A stretch of 64,000 bases of DNA, from positions 18,406 through 82,405 of the forward strand of contig JAIOJA010000019.1 of the NCBI GenBank assembly GCA_019912315.1. The letters are read 5' to 3'. Shown here piece after piece: positions 8,370-17,967 of this stretch. The notes below the pieces were generated by a model that saw only the letters and a program-made list of their open reading frames with translations, did not search any database and had not been told where the DNA came from. The stretch is from Planctomycetota bacterium. Its GTDB lineage: Bacteria; Planctomycetota; UBA8742; UBA2392. The stretch's first letter is position 1, and each line of letters starts with the position of its first letter. The translations under genes were made by a program, and so were the position numbers.

Positions 8370-9077
8370 ATGAACAAGGCTCAACGTAAACGGGAGGCTC
8401 GGGAGAAGAAGGCTCGGGCCAAGGCGGCCAAGAAGGCCAGGAAGACGGTGGCTACTGAGCCGGTGGTGAAGGAGCCGGCCGGGCTTGCTACGGCGCAGCC
8501 CGTGCCTGCTGCTGCCAAAGCTTGTGCGGGCAAGGATGCCCGCACCTCAGATGCGGACAAGGATGTCCACACCACTAAGGACGTTCAGGGCTCTGAAAAG
8601 CCGTGGTACTCGATGACTCAGGAAGAGCTGGTTGCTGATCCTGAGTTGCTGGAGGCCGTGCTGGCCAGTCAGCATCGGGATGAGGAATCCTTTGACCTGG
8701 CCGACACGGCGCGCGAGGCGGAGCACGAGCTGAAGTGGGCTCGCGGCAAGGCCAAGGAAGCCACGGCTGAGTTGCCACGCCGCCGGCGCATCTCCGACCA
8801 GCGCGCGCTGGAGATGCTGGAGGATGCGGCCGAGGCTACCCACGAAATTCTGCTGATGGTGCGGGACGCCCTGCGCGGCGTGTCACCGGAAAGGCGCGAG
8901 GCCGCGCGCGAGGTCTTGAACGCCAAGCCGCAAACGGGCGTGGACGGGCGCAAGTTGCCGCGCCGCGCACCGGACCCGGTGGTGACGCTTGAGAGGCTCA
9001 ACCTCCAGGCTGCGAGTCTGCTGAAACGGATCCTGGCCAAAACCAACCCGGACGCGGGCAAGAAGAAAGCGGCATGA
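8370..9077 (+). CDS. Hypothetical basic, helical protein
   Basis: 235 residues. The start at ATG 8370 is supported by AAAGGGA 9 nt upstream; the longer frame is repeat sequence. The first 25 residues are a Lys/Arg/Ala-rich helix (KAQRKREAREKKARAKAAKK), followed by a Pro/Ala linker with two short repeats (GKDARTSDADKDVHTTKDV). From about residue 80 a predicted all-helical domain contains EELVADPELLEAVLASQHRD and a second helical unit ending QAASLLKRIL. The basic start suggests nucleic-acid contact, but no known domain is recognised. It is divergent from the RAYT gene across REP unit R3. Confidence 0.65.
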   Translation: MNKAQRKREAREKKARAKAAKKARKTVATEPVVKEPAGLATAQPVPAAAKACAGKDARTSDADKDVHTTKDVQGSEKPWYSMTQEELVADPELLEAVLASQHRDEESFDLADTAREAEHELKWARGKAKEATAELPRRRRISDQRALEMLEDAAEATHEILLMVRDALRGVSPERREAAREVLNAKPQTGVDGRKLPRRAPDPVVTLERLNLQAASLLKRILAKTNPDAGKKKAA

Positions 9078-9193
9078 GTTCGGGCGGCATATGCGGAAGA
9101 GTCGCCTGATTGAAGCAGAGACGGTGTGATCCAGGTCGCCTAGTGAAAAAAGACAAGGGGCGTTGGCCCGCCAAACACCGCGCATCGCCGGGG

Positions 9194-12100
9194 TCATTCG
9201 CCGGAAGCGGTTTCGACGGTGACTATCAGTTTCTCGGAGAGTTGGCCGAACCACTCTTTGCCGTCCTGGACCATGCGCCACTGCATGGCGACGGCTCCGA
9301 CGGTTGAGGGCGCGGTCACCGTGAAGCTGAAGATGTACGTTTCTTTCGGGCGTACTTCGGTCCCCTGCGGGATCGGCACCCGGTTCATGCCCCAGGTGTT
9401 GTTGTCCTGTGGAGCCTGGCTGCCGAGGCGCCACGGCTTGTTGCCGGCGCTGGTCCAGGTTGTGCTGCCCATATTTTTGACCGTGACTTCCACCGTGTAC
9501 TGCTGCCCGGCGGTCATGGATGTCGGCGCGCTGATACTCAAAACCTGCGCGTAGTTGCCCTGGATGTCGTCGCGAAGGGGAACTTCCAGCTGAAGATTCA
9601 AGCTGCCGGCGGCGACGTTGCTGCCCTCGGTGGTGAAGCTCTCATGCGAACTGGTCTGCGGCACATAAAAGTAGTAGTCACCCGCGGGCACGCGGAAGGC
9701 GAAGTTGCCCGCGTTGTCCGTCTCCAACTGGAAGAAGTTGCCGTCGCGACCATCGACACCCGTCGATGCAATATGCGCGCGCACGATTACCTGCGGCAGG
9801 GGCTGCATGGTGTCCTTGTCAACGACGCGTCCCTTCAGGTCGTAGGCGGGCTCAAGCTCTATGGTGAACTCGCGTTCGGGCTCTTCCTTCAGGTTGTTGA
9901 AGTTCACGAATGCCACTTCGCTGCCGTGATAGGCGACAATCTGGTAGTTCCGCACCCAGTGGAAGTTGATGTATTTCTCGCCCTTTGCGTCCGTTGTCCC
10001 GATATCGAAGTGGCGCTTGAAATCATTCGGGTCGTCGCCCTCGGCGTCGTTGCGATAAATATGAACATGCGCGCCGGGCTGCGGTGTGCCGTTGTTGGCG
10101 ACAATGATGCGGATTTCGTTGGCCCCCACCATCACGAGTTGCAGGGGCTCCGGGTCTTCACTTTCAATCGTCACGACGCTGGCTTCCTGGTAGTAGCTGG
10201 TCTTGAAAGCGGTGATCGTGTATTCGCCGGCTTTCATCTGCCCGAACTCAAAATAGCCGTAGATGTCCGTGGTCGCCTGCATGTTCCAGGGGTTGTTCTT
10301 GTCCTTGCTCAGCCCGACGCTTTCGATGCCCGCGCCCTCGGAGTCCTTGACGTAGCCCTTGATGATGAAGGCGCGCTCAAGCACAAGCTCGATCTCGCCG
10401 CCGTCCTGTACTCCCGCTAGGGCTTGCGCGGACAGCTTGGCCTCGAAGAAGCGGTTATGACTGAACGTCGCCTCGTAACTCACGCCGTTCAGCAGGCTCA
10501 ACGGCAGGTCGGCGCGCCCTTCGGGCAGGTCGATCGCCAGCACCTGGGTCTTGGGTGCTTCGACGCCGGCAGGGGGCGAGCCAAACACCGGCTTGATCGT
10601 TACCTGCACGCCGGTCTCCGGCGTGTTCGGCTGCGTGATCACCTTCACGGTAATCTTGCGGTCAACGGCCGCCTCGAAGGACTTCACTTCAATATTGAGC
10701 GTCTTGCTTTCGGCCAGCTTCACCTCAAGCTCTTTTTCCGTGGGCAGGTAGTAGAAGCTCAGGCCGTCGGTGGTGAACACCGGCAACTGGCGAATCTGGT
10801 CGTCAGCGATCGGATATTCATTGAGGATCTTCACTTTGTGCTTGCCCGGCTTGATGCCGCCCAGCGTGTAGCTGCCGTCGTCGGCGGTCGCCCCCGTGGC
10901 TTTGCCGTTCAGGGCCAAGGTGACCTTGGCAATGCCGACACCTTCGCAGCTTACAATGCCGGTAATGGCGGAGCCCGTCGTCAGCTTCAGCTTGATCGGC
11001 CCGACGTTGGTGCGCGGCTTGACGTCTGTGGTGGCCTCTTCGCTGTAAAGCCCCTGGTACGTGGCCGTCAGCAGTACGCGCCCGTTGGCGAATTCGCCAA
11101 ACTTGAACTTGCCCTCGGCATCCGTGACCACGGCGTCATAGGGGTAGCGCGCGCGGTCTTCCAGGTAGGTGCACTCGACAAGCGCGCCGGCGATGGGCTC
11201 GTTCTTTTCGTTGATCACCAGCCCGTGCAGGGCGCCTTCCTGTTCCAACTCGATGCGCACTTCGTGGTCATTCGCCAGAACCTTTTCATTCCGGGGCGCG
11301 AAGCCCTTGGCGGTAATGCGCAGATTCACGTCGTTGCGGAATATCCGGTCCTTGACCATGTCGAAAGTGAACTTGCCGTCCGCGCCCGTGACCGAGGCCG
11401 TGCCGTCGTCGCGTGCCAGCACGTTGGCGCCTTCGATCGGCTTGCCGGCCGGGTCAACGACAATGCCGCTGATGCCGCGCGCGAACTCGAGCAGGATCGT
11501 CACCTCGCGCTGATCCTGCCGGAAGTTGAAGACGCGGGACGTGTAGCTCGCGTAGCCGGGCTGTTTCACTTCGAAGGTGTACAGGTAGGAATCCGCCAGC
11601 TTCAGGGTGAACTCGCCAAGCGCGTCGGCCTGGATGCTGAAGCGGTTGGCGGGGGTTGCCGCATCGCCCTGCCTGGTTGTCTGCAGGATATCCACGTTCG
11701 CGTACGCCACGGCCCCGCCGCGCTTCTCGCGCACTTTGCCGGTCACCCGGACGCTGGGGTAAACCTTGAACGTAACCTCGGCGCCGGTCTTGAGATCCGG
11801 GATTGCCAGGGGCTCAAACAGGTCTGCGTAGCCGATGGCGCTGACCAGCACGCTGGTGGTCTGATCTTCGGCGTCTTTCTGGTCTTCGATCAGCCTGGCA
11901 AGCTCTTTGTCACTCCAGATCACCACACCGTGCTTGTTGGTTCGCTTGGCCAGACCGGCGACAGGACCGACGAGCTTGACGTCACCGCCTTCGGTACGCA
12001 GGGAACTGCCACGAATGGGGAAATACACGGCCGTGCCCGGCAGGGCGCGCTCGTCTTCCTTGTCAGTCACGCGGATAAGCAGATGCCCGGGCACGGGCTC

Positions 12101-12454
12101 GTTGATTTCTTCGGGGTCAAAGCTGACCGGAACATCCGAGGGGGCCTCGTTGCCGGGCTGGTCTTCGGGATTCTCGCCCGCCGCGCCGGTGCCCGCCCGG
12201 GTACTTCCTCCATTGTCACCGCCCGCCGCCATGGCGGCGTCGGCGTCTGTGCCCGCGCTCTTGTTCGTGCGCCCGCCGCCCCGGGCTTCATCGCCCCAGG
12301 GGTCCAGGGGGTTGCCGTCAGCGTCTCTGGCGACGCCGGGCTTCACGATTGGCTCGCTGGAATCGTCGGATGCGAGCAGCAGATACCCGCCAACCATGCC
12401 CAGCAGAATGAGCGCCCCGAGAATACTGACCAGTGCGCCGTTGCGCCCCTTCAT
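9194..12454 (-). CDS. Giant membrane-anchored protein with carboxypeptidase-regulatory-like repeats and a C-terminal NBR1-like Ig domain
   Basis: 1086 residues. One N-terminal transmembrane helix (about 8-28) is followed by a Gly/Ser/Asp-rich linker to about residue 115. Then come at least seven beta-sandwich repeats of the carboxypeptidase-regulatory/Cna-B type, recognised by GxVxDxxGxPIxGAxV followed by TDAxGxFxF (for example GIVVDPAGKPIEGANV, KGRVVDKDTMQPLPQV). The last ~100 residues match the Ig-like domain named after NBR1 (NMGSTTWTSAGNKPWRLGS, WRMVQDG, FGQLSEKLIVTV). AGGTAGGGG precedes the ATG. Probably an extracytoplasmic surface or scaffold protein. The antiporter gene lies upstream on the same strand, about 100 nt away. 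Confidence 0.85.
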   Translation of the reverse strand: MKGRNGALVSILGALILLGMVGGYLLLASDDSSEPIVKPGVARDADGNPLDPWGDEARGGGRTNKSAGTDADAAMAAGGDNGGSTRAGTGAAGENPEDQPGNEAPSDVPVSFDPEEINEPVPGHLLIRVTDKEDERALPGTAVYFPIRGSSLRTEGGDVKLVGPVAGLAKRTNKHGVVIWSDKELARLIEDQKDAEDQTTSVLVSAIGYADLFEPLAIPDLKTGAEVTFKVYPSVRVTGKVREKRGGAVAYANVDILQTTRQGDAATPANRFSIQADALGEFTLKLADSYLYTFEVKQPGYASYTSRVFNFRQDQREVTILLEFARGISGIVVDPAGKPIEGANVLARDDGTASVTGADGKFTFDMVKDRIFRNDVNLRITAKGFAPRNEKVLANDHEVRIELEQEGALHGLVINEKNEPIAGALVECTYLEDRARYPYDAVVTDAEGKFKFGEFANGRVLLTATYQGLYSEEATTDVKPRTNVGPIKLKLTTGSAITGIVSCEGVGIAKVTLALNGKATGATADDGSYTLGGIKPGKHKVKILNEYPIADDQIRQLPVFTTDGLSFYYLPTEKELEVKLAESKTLNIEVKSFEAAVDRKITVKVITQPNTPETGVQVTIKPVFGSPPAGVEAPKTQVLAIDLPEGRADLPLSLLNGVSYEATFSHNRFFEAKLSAQALAGVQDGGEIELVLERAFIIKGYVKDSEGAGIESVGLSKDKNNPWNMQATTDIYGYFEFGQMKAGEYTITAFKTSYYQEASVVTIESEDPEPLQLVMVGANEIRIIVANNGTPQPGAHVHIYRNDAEGDDPNDFKRHFDIGTTDAKGEKYINFHWVRNYQIVAYHGSEVAFVNFNNLKEEPEREFTIELEPAYDLKGRVVDKDTMQPLPQVIVRAHIASTGVDGRDGNFFQLETDNAGNFAFRVPAGDYYFYVPQTSSHESFTTEGSNVAAGSLNLQLEVPLRDDIQGNYAQVLSISAPTSMTAGQQYTVEVTVKNMGSTTWTSAGNKPWRLGSQAPQDNNTWGMNRVPIPQGTEVRPKETYIFSFTVTAPSTVGAVAMQWRMVQDGKEWFGQLSEKLIVTVETASGE

Positions 12455-12559
12455 GCCCCTACCTCAGTCGAATTCGATCTCGCACCAGTGTATGCAATCT
12501 ATCTACGGACAGCCAACGGAACATCCTGAAGCAAATTGGCGGGGTATGTTGGAAACTCC

Positions 12560-14308
12560 CTAAGCGACGCCCTCATGCCGCTCCATGTAAGCCTGCAACA
12601 ACTCGCGCTGGGTGATCGTTCCTACCAGGAGGCGCCGCCCGTCTTCGGCGTGTTTGATAACCGGCAGAGCTGTATTGGGCAGGTCACGCAGCTTGAAGTA
12701 GGCCCCGTCGATGTCGTCTTCGTCCAGGTCCACGGCGACCGGCGAGGTAATCAAGTCGGCCGCGCGAACGAGGTCTTTCATGACTGGGTCAAAACCGGCG
12801 TCCTTGATCTCGTTAAAACTGATGAAGCCCACATAGAAGCCGTCTTTATCGACGATCGGGAAGCTGTCGTATGGGTAGGTCTCAATGAACTTGGTGATCT
12901 TGTCGAAGCTCGCGTCCATGGGCAGCGCCTGTGTCTTCTTCTGTACAAGGTCGCCGAGGGTCTTTTCGGGCCGTTTGCGGCGCAACCCAAGGTGGCTGAG
13001 GAACTCCGCCACCACCGCCACAAACTGGTTGCCCGAGGATATGCGTTCCTTGTGCTTCACGGCGTCCACGATGCTGACTTCACCGGAGCGGATTACGGCA
13101 ACCTTCACCAGAATCGGACCGGCAATCTCGAACACCAGCACCGAGCCGAGCACCAGGGTCAGCACCTCGTTGGCCAGCGGGTGCTGACGCTCAATCAGTA
13201 CGGCCGCAATCGCCAGCGCAATGGCGCTTTGGGACAGCAGGGAGTAGCTGAGTTTGCTGCCTTGGTCGCGAGGCAGTTTCGCCCAGCGCGCGCCGATGTA
13301 AGGCCCGACGGTTTTGCCGATCGTGCGCAACACGAGAAACGCGGCGCCAATCAATCCCAGCGCCGCCAGCTTGCGAACATCCAGCTTCGCACCGCTGAGG
13401 ATGAAGAAGATTACATAGAACGGTATTTCCAGCGTGCGCATCTGGTCGCGCAGTGCGCCGCTCTTGATGGTGCTGTTGCCGTAGCAGAAGCCGGCGATCA
13501 AAACGGTAAGAATCTCGCTGCACTCGAACTTGTCGGCAAGCCCGATACACAACATCAGCCCGCCGAGTGCCAGCAACATGCGCAGGGGGTCTTTTTCTTC
13601 GACGGTTTCAAGATACGACATGCCGACGCCGACCACCGCGCCGATCGGGAACGGCAGCAGAATCCAGCGCAGCCCGGGCGCGACGTTTCCGGAAAGGAAA
13701 CTTTCGCCGCCGGGCGTGTCGAAGATAAAGATCGAGACTACGCCGAACATCATCAGGGCCACAATGTCGCTGCGTGCGACCGCGGCCTTGATGTGTTTGG
13801 TGACCGGGCCGTCGGAGTTGTATTCGCGCAGCACCGCTAGTGTCGCCGCCGGCGCCGTTGCAACGGCGAAGCAGACGAGTATCAGCCCGAGGCGCCAGTC
13901 CGCGCCGGTTGCCAGCACCACACCCATCACCCCGCCGCCCACCAGCACGAAGGTCAGACTGATTTCGGCCAGTGCAATGCGATTGGCGCTTTTGCTGACT
14001 TCGCCGAGGGTTTTGAGTGTCAGCTCGGTGCCGACAAGGAAGACAATCAGCGCCAGGCCGATCTCCTTGACGACGGCCATCTGGTCAAGGAAGTCCTTGC
14101 TGATCAGCCCGGCCGCATAGGGCCCGGCCGCGAGACCGACCAGCAGATAGGCGGTGACCTTGGGCAGGTATTTGATCTTGGAGGAGAGCCTGGCGACGAC
14201 CAGCGCGGCAATAAACAGAAATGCCAGCACGATCGCGCCGTTGTTGGCAAACAACTCGTCGCGCAGCCAGGTCAACCACTGCTGCACATCAATCAGGGCA
14301 ATCTGCAT
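12560..14308 (-). CDS. CPA2-family cation:proton antiporter with C-terminal CBS pair
   Basis: 582 residues from ATG 14308; an in-frame GTG at 14314 would add two residues and neither has a clear ribosome site. About twelve hydrophobic helices span roughly 25-400, as in Na+/H+ and K+/H+ exchangers of the KefB/NhaS type (YLLVGLAAGPYAAGL, EIGLALIVFLVGTEL, AVATAPAATLAVLREY). The last ~120 residues carry two CBS motifs (YDSFPIVDKDGFYVGFIS and TALPVIKHAEDGRRLLVGT), which in other transporters bind adenine nucleotides. A KTN/RCK domain is absent. It lies in the inner membrane and probably serves ion homeostasis, with nucleotide-sensing control inferred from the CBS pair. Confidence 0.88.
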   Translation of the reverse strand: MQIALIDVQQWLTWLRDELFANNGAIVLAFLFIAALVVARLSSKIKYLPKVTAYLLVGLAAGPYAAGLISKDFLDQMAVVKEIGLALIVFLVGTELTLKTLGEVSKSANRIALAEISLTFVLVGGGVMGVVLATGADWRLGLILVCFAVATAPAATLAVLREYNSDGPVTKHIKAAVARSDIVALMMFGVVSIFIFDTPGGESFLSGNVAPGLRWILLPFPIGAVVGVGMSYLETVEEKDPLRMLLALGGLMLCIGLADKFECSEILTVLIAGFCYGNSTIKSGALRDQMRTLEIPFYVIFFILSGAKLDVRKLAALGLIGAAFLVLRTIGKTVGPYIGARWAKLPRDQGSKLSYSLLSQSAIALAIAAVLIERQHPLANEVLTLVLGSVLVFEIAGPILVKVAVIRSGEVSIVDAVKHKERISSGNQFVAVVAEFLSHLGLRRKRPEKTLGDLVQKKTQALPMDASFDKITKFIETYPYDSFPIVDKDGFYVGFISFNEIKDAGFDPVMKDLVRAADLITSPVAVDLDEDDIDGAYFKLRDLPNTALPVIKHAEDGRRLLVGTITQRELLQAYMERHEGVA

Positions 14309-14392
14309 GAACACCCATGATTAAAAAAAGGCGACCACAGATAGCACATAAACCCGCTCAGCGCCAAAGCTTTCGATGAATCGGCAGGTGCG

Positions 14393-14608
14393 CTATCGAT
14401 CCAACAGGCGCACGTCGATGACGCCGTGGATGTCCTCAACGGCGTGGACGGCGTTGGCCTCGTCGTCGAGTGTGCGGGTGACGGTCTTGATCTTCACGGT
14501 CCCGTCGCGCATGGGGATGCCGTTAATGGCGACACCCGGCACGGACTTGAGCGTCCGCATGACCTCGTTCTTCAGGTCGTAGTCGAATGTTACGATAAAA
14601 TGCGACAT
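14393..14608 (-). CDS. Small ferredoxin-fold (NapD/ACT-like) protein
   Basis: 71 residues with a beta-alpha-beta-beta-alpha-beta pattern (HFIVTFDYD, a helix ending KSVPGVAINGI, DGTVKIKTVTR, then the helix ANAVHAVEDIHGVIDVRLL). This size and order match NapD-like and ACT-like small domains, but no nitrate reductase is nearby, so NapD function is not claimed. It lies 90 nt downstream of the DAHP synthase gene on the same strand. A small ligand-binding or regulatory partner is possible but not shown. Confidence 0.6.
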   Translation of the reverse strand: MSHFIVTFDYDLKNEVMRTLKSVPGVAINGIPMRDGTVKIKTVTRTLDDEANAVHAVEDIHGVIDVRLLDR

Positions 14609-14613
14609 GGGTT

Positions 14614-14702
14614 CGGATTCAGAATTCAGGACGAAGAATTCAGCATCTTTGTCAGCAGACCAACATGCCCGCCTGAATTCAGCATCCTGAATCCTGAATT
14701 CA
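14614..14702. repeat. Short-word repeat tract between aroF and the small gene
   Basis: The 12-mer GAATTCAGCATC occurs at 14636-14647 and 14675-14686. Further copies of the CCTGAATTC/GAATTCAGG word lie around it, and the GAATTC palindrome occurs four times in 90 nt. Similar ATCCTGAA words recur upstream of thiG (about 22190-22205). Confidence 0.5.
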
Positions 14703-15716
14703 AAAGTCCCGCCCGACAGCTCTCGCGACCTCCGGAATACGCCGGGCCATTTCGGTGAACTGTTCGATGAACAGGCTCTGGGCGCCGTCGCTCTTGGCCT
14801 GCTCCGGGTCGTTGTGCACCTCCACCATGATGCCGTCCGCGCCCGCTGCCACGGCCGCCAGCGCCATGGGCGGCACGTAGTTTCTCATGCCGGTGCCGTG
14901 GCTGGGGTCGACTATAACCGGCAAATGCGACAGCTCTTTGACGGCCGGCACGACGCTCAGGTCAAGCGTATTGCGGGTGTGGTTTGCAAACGTCCGTATC
15001 CCGCGCTCGCACAGCACCACCTGCGAGTTGCCTTCACTCAGTATGTAGTCGGCTGCTGTCAGCCATTCATCGAGTGTCGCGCTCATGCCGCGTTTTAGCA
15101 GCACCGGCTTCTTGGCCTGTCCGGCCTTCTTCAACAGTGCAAAGTTCTGCATGTTGCGCGCGCCGATCTGGATCATGTCGGCGTGTTCCTCGACCAGCGC
15201 CAGCGAACGTTCGTCCACGGCCTCGGTCACGAAGCGCAGCCCGGTTTCGCTGCGCACAGCCTGCATCAGCTTAAAGCCGTCGTCGCGCAGTCCCTGAAAG
15301 GTGAACGGGCTGGTGCGCGGCTTGAACAGCCCGCCGCGCATGATGCCGGCGCCGGCGTCCTTAACCGCATGGGCAATTGCCATTACCTGCGCTTCGCTTT
15401 CGAAGCTGCAAGGCCCGGCCATGATGCAGAGCTTCTGGCCGGCGCCGATTTTCACGCCGCTGACGTCGACGACCGTATCGTCCACATGAAATTCCCGCGC
15501 GGCCAGCTTGAACGGCGCGCTCAGACGCATCACCTTGCTGACGCCCGCCAGGGCGGAGAACACGGCCGGGTCTAGCCCGTTGTATTCGCCGGTTACTCCG
15601 ACGACCGTGCGACTGCTGGATTGCAGCGGGTGAGGGGTCAGCCCCAGTTCACGCACGCGGGCCGCGACCGCTTCAAGCTGGTCGGCGCCGGCGTTCGACT
15701 TCATGAGGATGAGCAT
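14700..15716 (-). CDS. aroF: 3-deoxy-7-phosphoheptulonate synthase (DAHP synthase, type I beta)
   Basis: 338 residues. It condenses phosphoenolpyruvate and erythrose 4-phosphate in the first shikimate-pathway step, in the cytoplasm. The start is ATG 15716 with GGAAGGG upstream. An N-terminal ferredoxin-like regulatory domain ([10 protein letters not shown], about 1-70) as in the Thermotoga-type enzymes precedes a TIM barrel. The barrel has [27 protein letters not shown] (metal and PEP site), [16 protein letters not shown] and [11 protein letters not shown]. The N-terminal domain is the known seat of Tyr/Phe feedback in that group. No other aro genes are adjacent. Confidence 0.95.
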   Translation of the reverse strand: MLILMKSNAGADQLEAVAARVRELGLTPHPLQSSSRTVVGVTGEYNGLDPAVFSALAGVSKVMRLSAPFKLAAREFHVDDTVVDVSGVKIGAGQKLCIMAGPCSFESEAQVMAIAHAVKDAGAGIMRGGLFKPRTSPFTFQGLRDDGFKLMQAVRSETGLRFVTEAVDERSLALVEEHADMIQIGARNMQNFALLKKAGQAKKPVLLKRGMSATLDEWLTAADYILSEGNSQVVLCERGIRTFANHTRNTLDLSVVPAVKELSHLPVIVDPSHGTGMRNYVPPMALAAVAAGADGIMVEVHNDPEQAKSDGAQSLFIEQFTEMARRIPEVARAVGRDF

Positions 15717-15764
15717 GAAAGCCCTTCCATATCTTGCTTCCCCCGCGGGCATGGTAATGACGCA

Positions 15765-15882
15765 AGGCGCGGGTGTCAGGGGCGGGAGTCAGGTTTCAGG
15801 GACTGCGGGATATCCGGCTATCCACCACTGCAACTGCCCCCTAAACCCTGATCCCTGTCCCCTGTAACCTTACACTGGACCC
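15765..15882. other. Intergenic tract with CCCTG/CAGGG words
   Basis: About 120 nt between divergent genes. It contains repeated short words GTCAGG, TTTCAGGGACTG and, on the other side, CCTGATCCCTGTCCCCTGT, so imperfect inverted pairing is possible. The promoters of both flanking genes should lie here; I could not place them. Confidence 0.35.
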
Positions 15883-17967
15883 ATGGCTGACAAAGCGCAA
15901 CCATCACCCGAAGTGCAGCTTTACGCGCGCGTGCGTTTGCAGCGCGTTGTCTTCGGCGCATTCGCTATCGTGCTGGTGTGCCTGTTTGCGCTCGGGCTCA
16001 GTGCCTACCGGACGATGCAGGTTGAGCGCGACGCCGCACGTCTGGCCGAAGCTGACGCGCTGGCGCGCGCGGCGCGCGCCCGAAACCAGAGCGTCGCAAC
16101 GGAAAAGGCAAAGCAGCAGACAGAAGATGAACTGTCCGTCCGAGAGCGCGAACTCGCCCTTGGCAAATGCCGTCTGGCTATGCTGGATGTTCGCGACGGT
16201 AAGATCGCCCGTGCGGCGGCCTTGTTAAACGACGCGCGGGGTTTGGGGCTGCCCGCCTGGTCGCCCATGATTGAGCGCATGACGCGCGACGCGACGCCCC
16301 GCTTTACCGGCAGTGAGCACTCCGACGCACCCGTAGTGGCGGGCGCCGTCAGCGGTGACGGTCGGGTTGTCGCCATCGCGCGTCAGACCGGCGCCGGGAT
16401 CATCGTCGAAACCTGGAACGCGGCCGGCGGCGAGATCATTGCCGCCTATCCCGCAGCTTCACCGGCGCCGGACCTCACGTCCCGTCCCGCCCGATTGCTA
16501 TTGAGCCACGACGGCAGCGCCTGGTTTCTGCCCCTGCCCGAAATCTCATTCCACGGCAGCGAAGGCGGCATCACGCCCATCCACATCGATCGCTGGCCCC
16601 GCGGCGTGCCCCTGGCAGCTGTGACGGGCGACGCCAGTTTGACGACGGTGCATCTCGCGGCCGGGACGTTGATTCGCCTTGAGCGCAACGCCGCCCGCCA
16701 GTGGGGCGAGAGCGCGGTGTCCCTGGGCGAACACCAGTCAGGGGTCGCCGCCCTGTGCATGATGGAGGGGCGCCCCGTGGTGGCGACGGCGACGGGCATA
16801 TACAGCATTGGGATATCCGGCGCGCTGATCAGCCTGCACGAGTTCACAGAGGCGCCGGGGAAAGTCGCGCTGCATGGCGGCGCGGGGGCCGTGTTCGCGG
16901 GTGTTTTGTACGGGCGGGAAGTGCGCCTGCTTGCGCTGTCCCTGGGCGATCAGACGCACCTCGCCACCAGTCGTCACGAAATGCCCGATGAGCACTGCGA
17001 AGACCTGCTGTTCCTGCGGGACGACAGCCTGGTGTGGACCGGCCGATCCGGGCGCGCCTTCACTATGAGCTTCGCCGGCAAGCGGGAATGGGTGCTTGGC
17101 GGGTACACGCTCAGTTTTATGGAACGCCACAGCCAGGGGTTGCTGTTCGGCAATCGCCGGGGCGAAGTCAGCGTCCGCGTACTGGATGAGTCCCGCGACC
17201 TCGGGTTGTCGCGCCATGTGGTGCCGCCGCGGTTCACGCCTGAGGCGCGGGGGCACGGGTTCGTGATGCGCGCACCGGATGCCTGCTTGTTTGTCGTGCG
17301 GGGCCATGAGGTGCAGAGTATGGGCGAGTTGCTGTCTGCGGAGCTTGCGCCGCAGGGGCCCGCCTGGCGCGAGGGCGACACCCTGCGCCTGCCTGGGGGC
17401 GGGGTCAGTCATGAGCAGGGCGTGCTGCTGGGCGCAATGCGGGACGGCAGCGTGCTGCTGCACGACTCACCGCGCAAACTGAAGCTGGTCACGCCGGACG
17501 GCGTAATCGAGCGCCTGCTGCCCGTGGATCGCGTGCCGGAAACCGTGGTGGTGGCGGCCGGGGCGCGGGTGACCGCCATGCGTATCCGTGACGACGTTTA
17601 CGTAACCGATTTCCGAGCGGACCCGGAGCCCGTGGGCGGGCGCCTGGAGGCGTCGCCCGACCTGCTGGCGCTGGACGCCACGGGCACGCGCCTCGCGATC
17701 GCCTATGGGGCGACGGTGCTTGTCCAGGCCGTGAGCGACGAAAGCACATACACCTTGCGCACGGCGACATCGCCGCGACAGATCGCGTTGCTGTTCGAGG
17801 GCACGGTACTGGTCACCATCGAGACCGGCGCGCTGGTGTTTTATGAAGTGGAAACAGGGCGCGAGCTCACGCGCGCGGGCACGGAAGTAACGTCCATCGC
17901 CGCGAGCGGCACGCGCTCCCTGAATATCGTGGCGTCCAATCGACTGCACGAACTGTCCTGGGATTAG
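15883..17967 (+). CDS. Membrane-anchored coiled-coil/beta-propeller-like protein
   Basis: 694 residues. A cytoplasmic N-terminus of about 23 residues is followed by one transmembrane helix (VVFGAFAIVLVCLFALGLSA). An Ala/Arg/Glu-rich coiled coil runs to about residue 115. The rest is a long series of beta strands with WD40/PQQ-like spacing (VAGAVSGDGRVVAIARQ, ARLLLSHDGSAWFLPLP, LLALDATGTRLAIAYG). This layout resembles the anchored propeller proteins linked to Ser/Thr kinases in planctomycetes, but no kinase is present here. It stands alone. Function unknown; protein interaction outside the membrane is likely. Confidence 0.7.
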   Translation: MADKAQPSPEVQLYARVRLQRVVFGAFAIVLVCLFALGLSAYRTMQVERDAARLAEADALARAARARNQSVATEKAKQQTEDELSVRERELALGKCRLAMLDVRDGKIARAAALLNDARGLGLPAWSPMIERMTRDATPRFTGSEHSDAPVVAGAVSGDGRVVAIARQTGAGIIVETWNAAGGEIIAAYPAASPAPDLTSRPARLLLSHDGSAWFLPLPEISFHGSEGGITPIHIDRWPRGVPLAAVTGDASLTTVHLAAGTLIRLERNAARQWGESAVSLGEHQSGVAALCMMEGRPVVATATGIYSIGISGALISLHEFTEAPGKVALHGGAGAVFAGVLYGREVRLLALSLGDQTHLATSRHEMPDEHCEDLLFLRDDSLVWTGRSGRAFTMSFAGKREWVLGGYTLSFMERHSQGLLFGNRRGEVSVRVLDESRDLGLSRHVVPPRFTPEARGHGFVMRAPDACLFVVRGHEVQSMGELLSAELAPQGPAWREGDTLRLPGGGVSHEQGVLLGAMRDGSVLLHDSPRKLKLVTPDGVIERLLPVDRVPETVVVAAGARVTAMRIRDDVYVTDFRADPEPVGGRLEASPDLLALDATGTRLAIAYGATVLVQAVSDESTYTLRTATSPRQIALLFEGTVLVTIETGALVFYEVETGRELTRAGTEVTSIAASGTRSLNIVASNRLHELSWD

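Noticed and set aside
10424..12529. 701-codon plus-strand frame opposite the giant repeat protein
   Set aside because: The opposite strand carries the anchored protein with clear beta-repeat motifs; this frame has none and runs into repeats of antisense composition.
12536..13840. 434-codon plus-strand frame over the antiporter gene
   Set aside because: Antisense to a gene with 12 helices and CBS motifs; charged low-complexity translation.
14393..14608. NapD chaperone for nitrate reductase
   Set aside because: The fold pattern fits NapD, but no nap genes are present and the fold is shared with ACT and other small domains; function left open.
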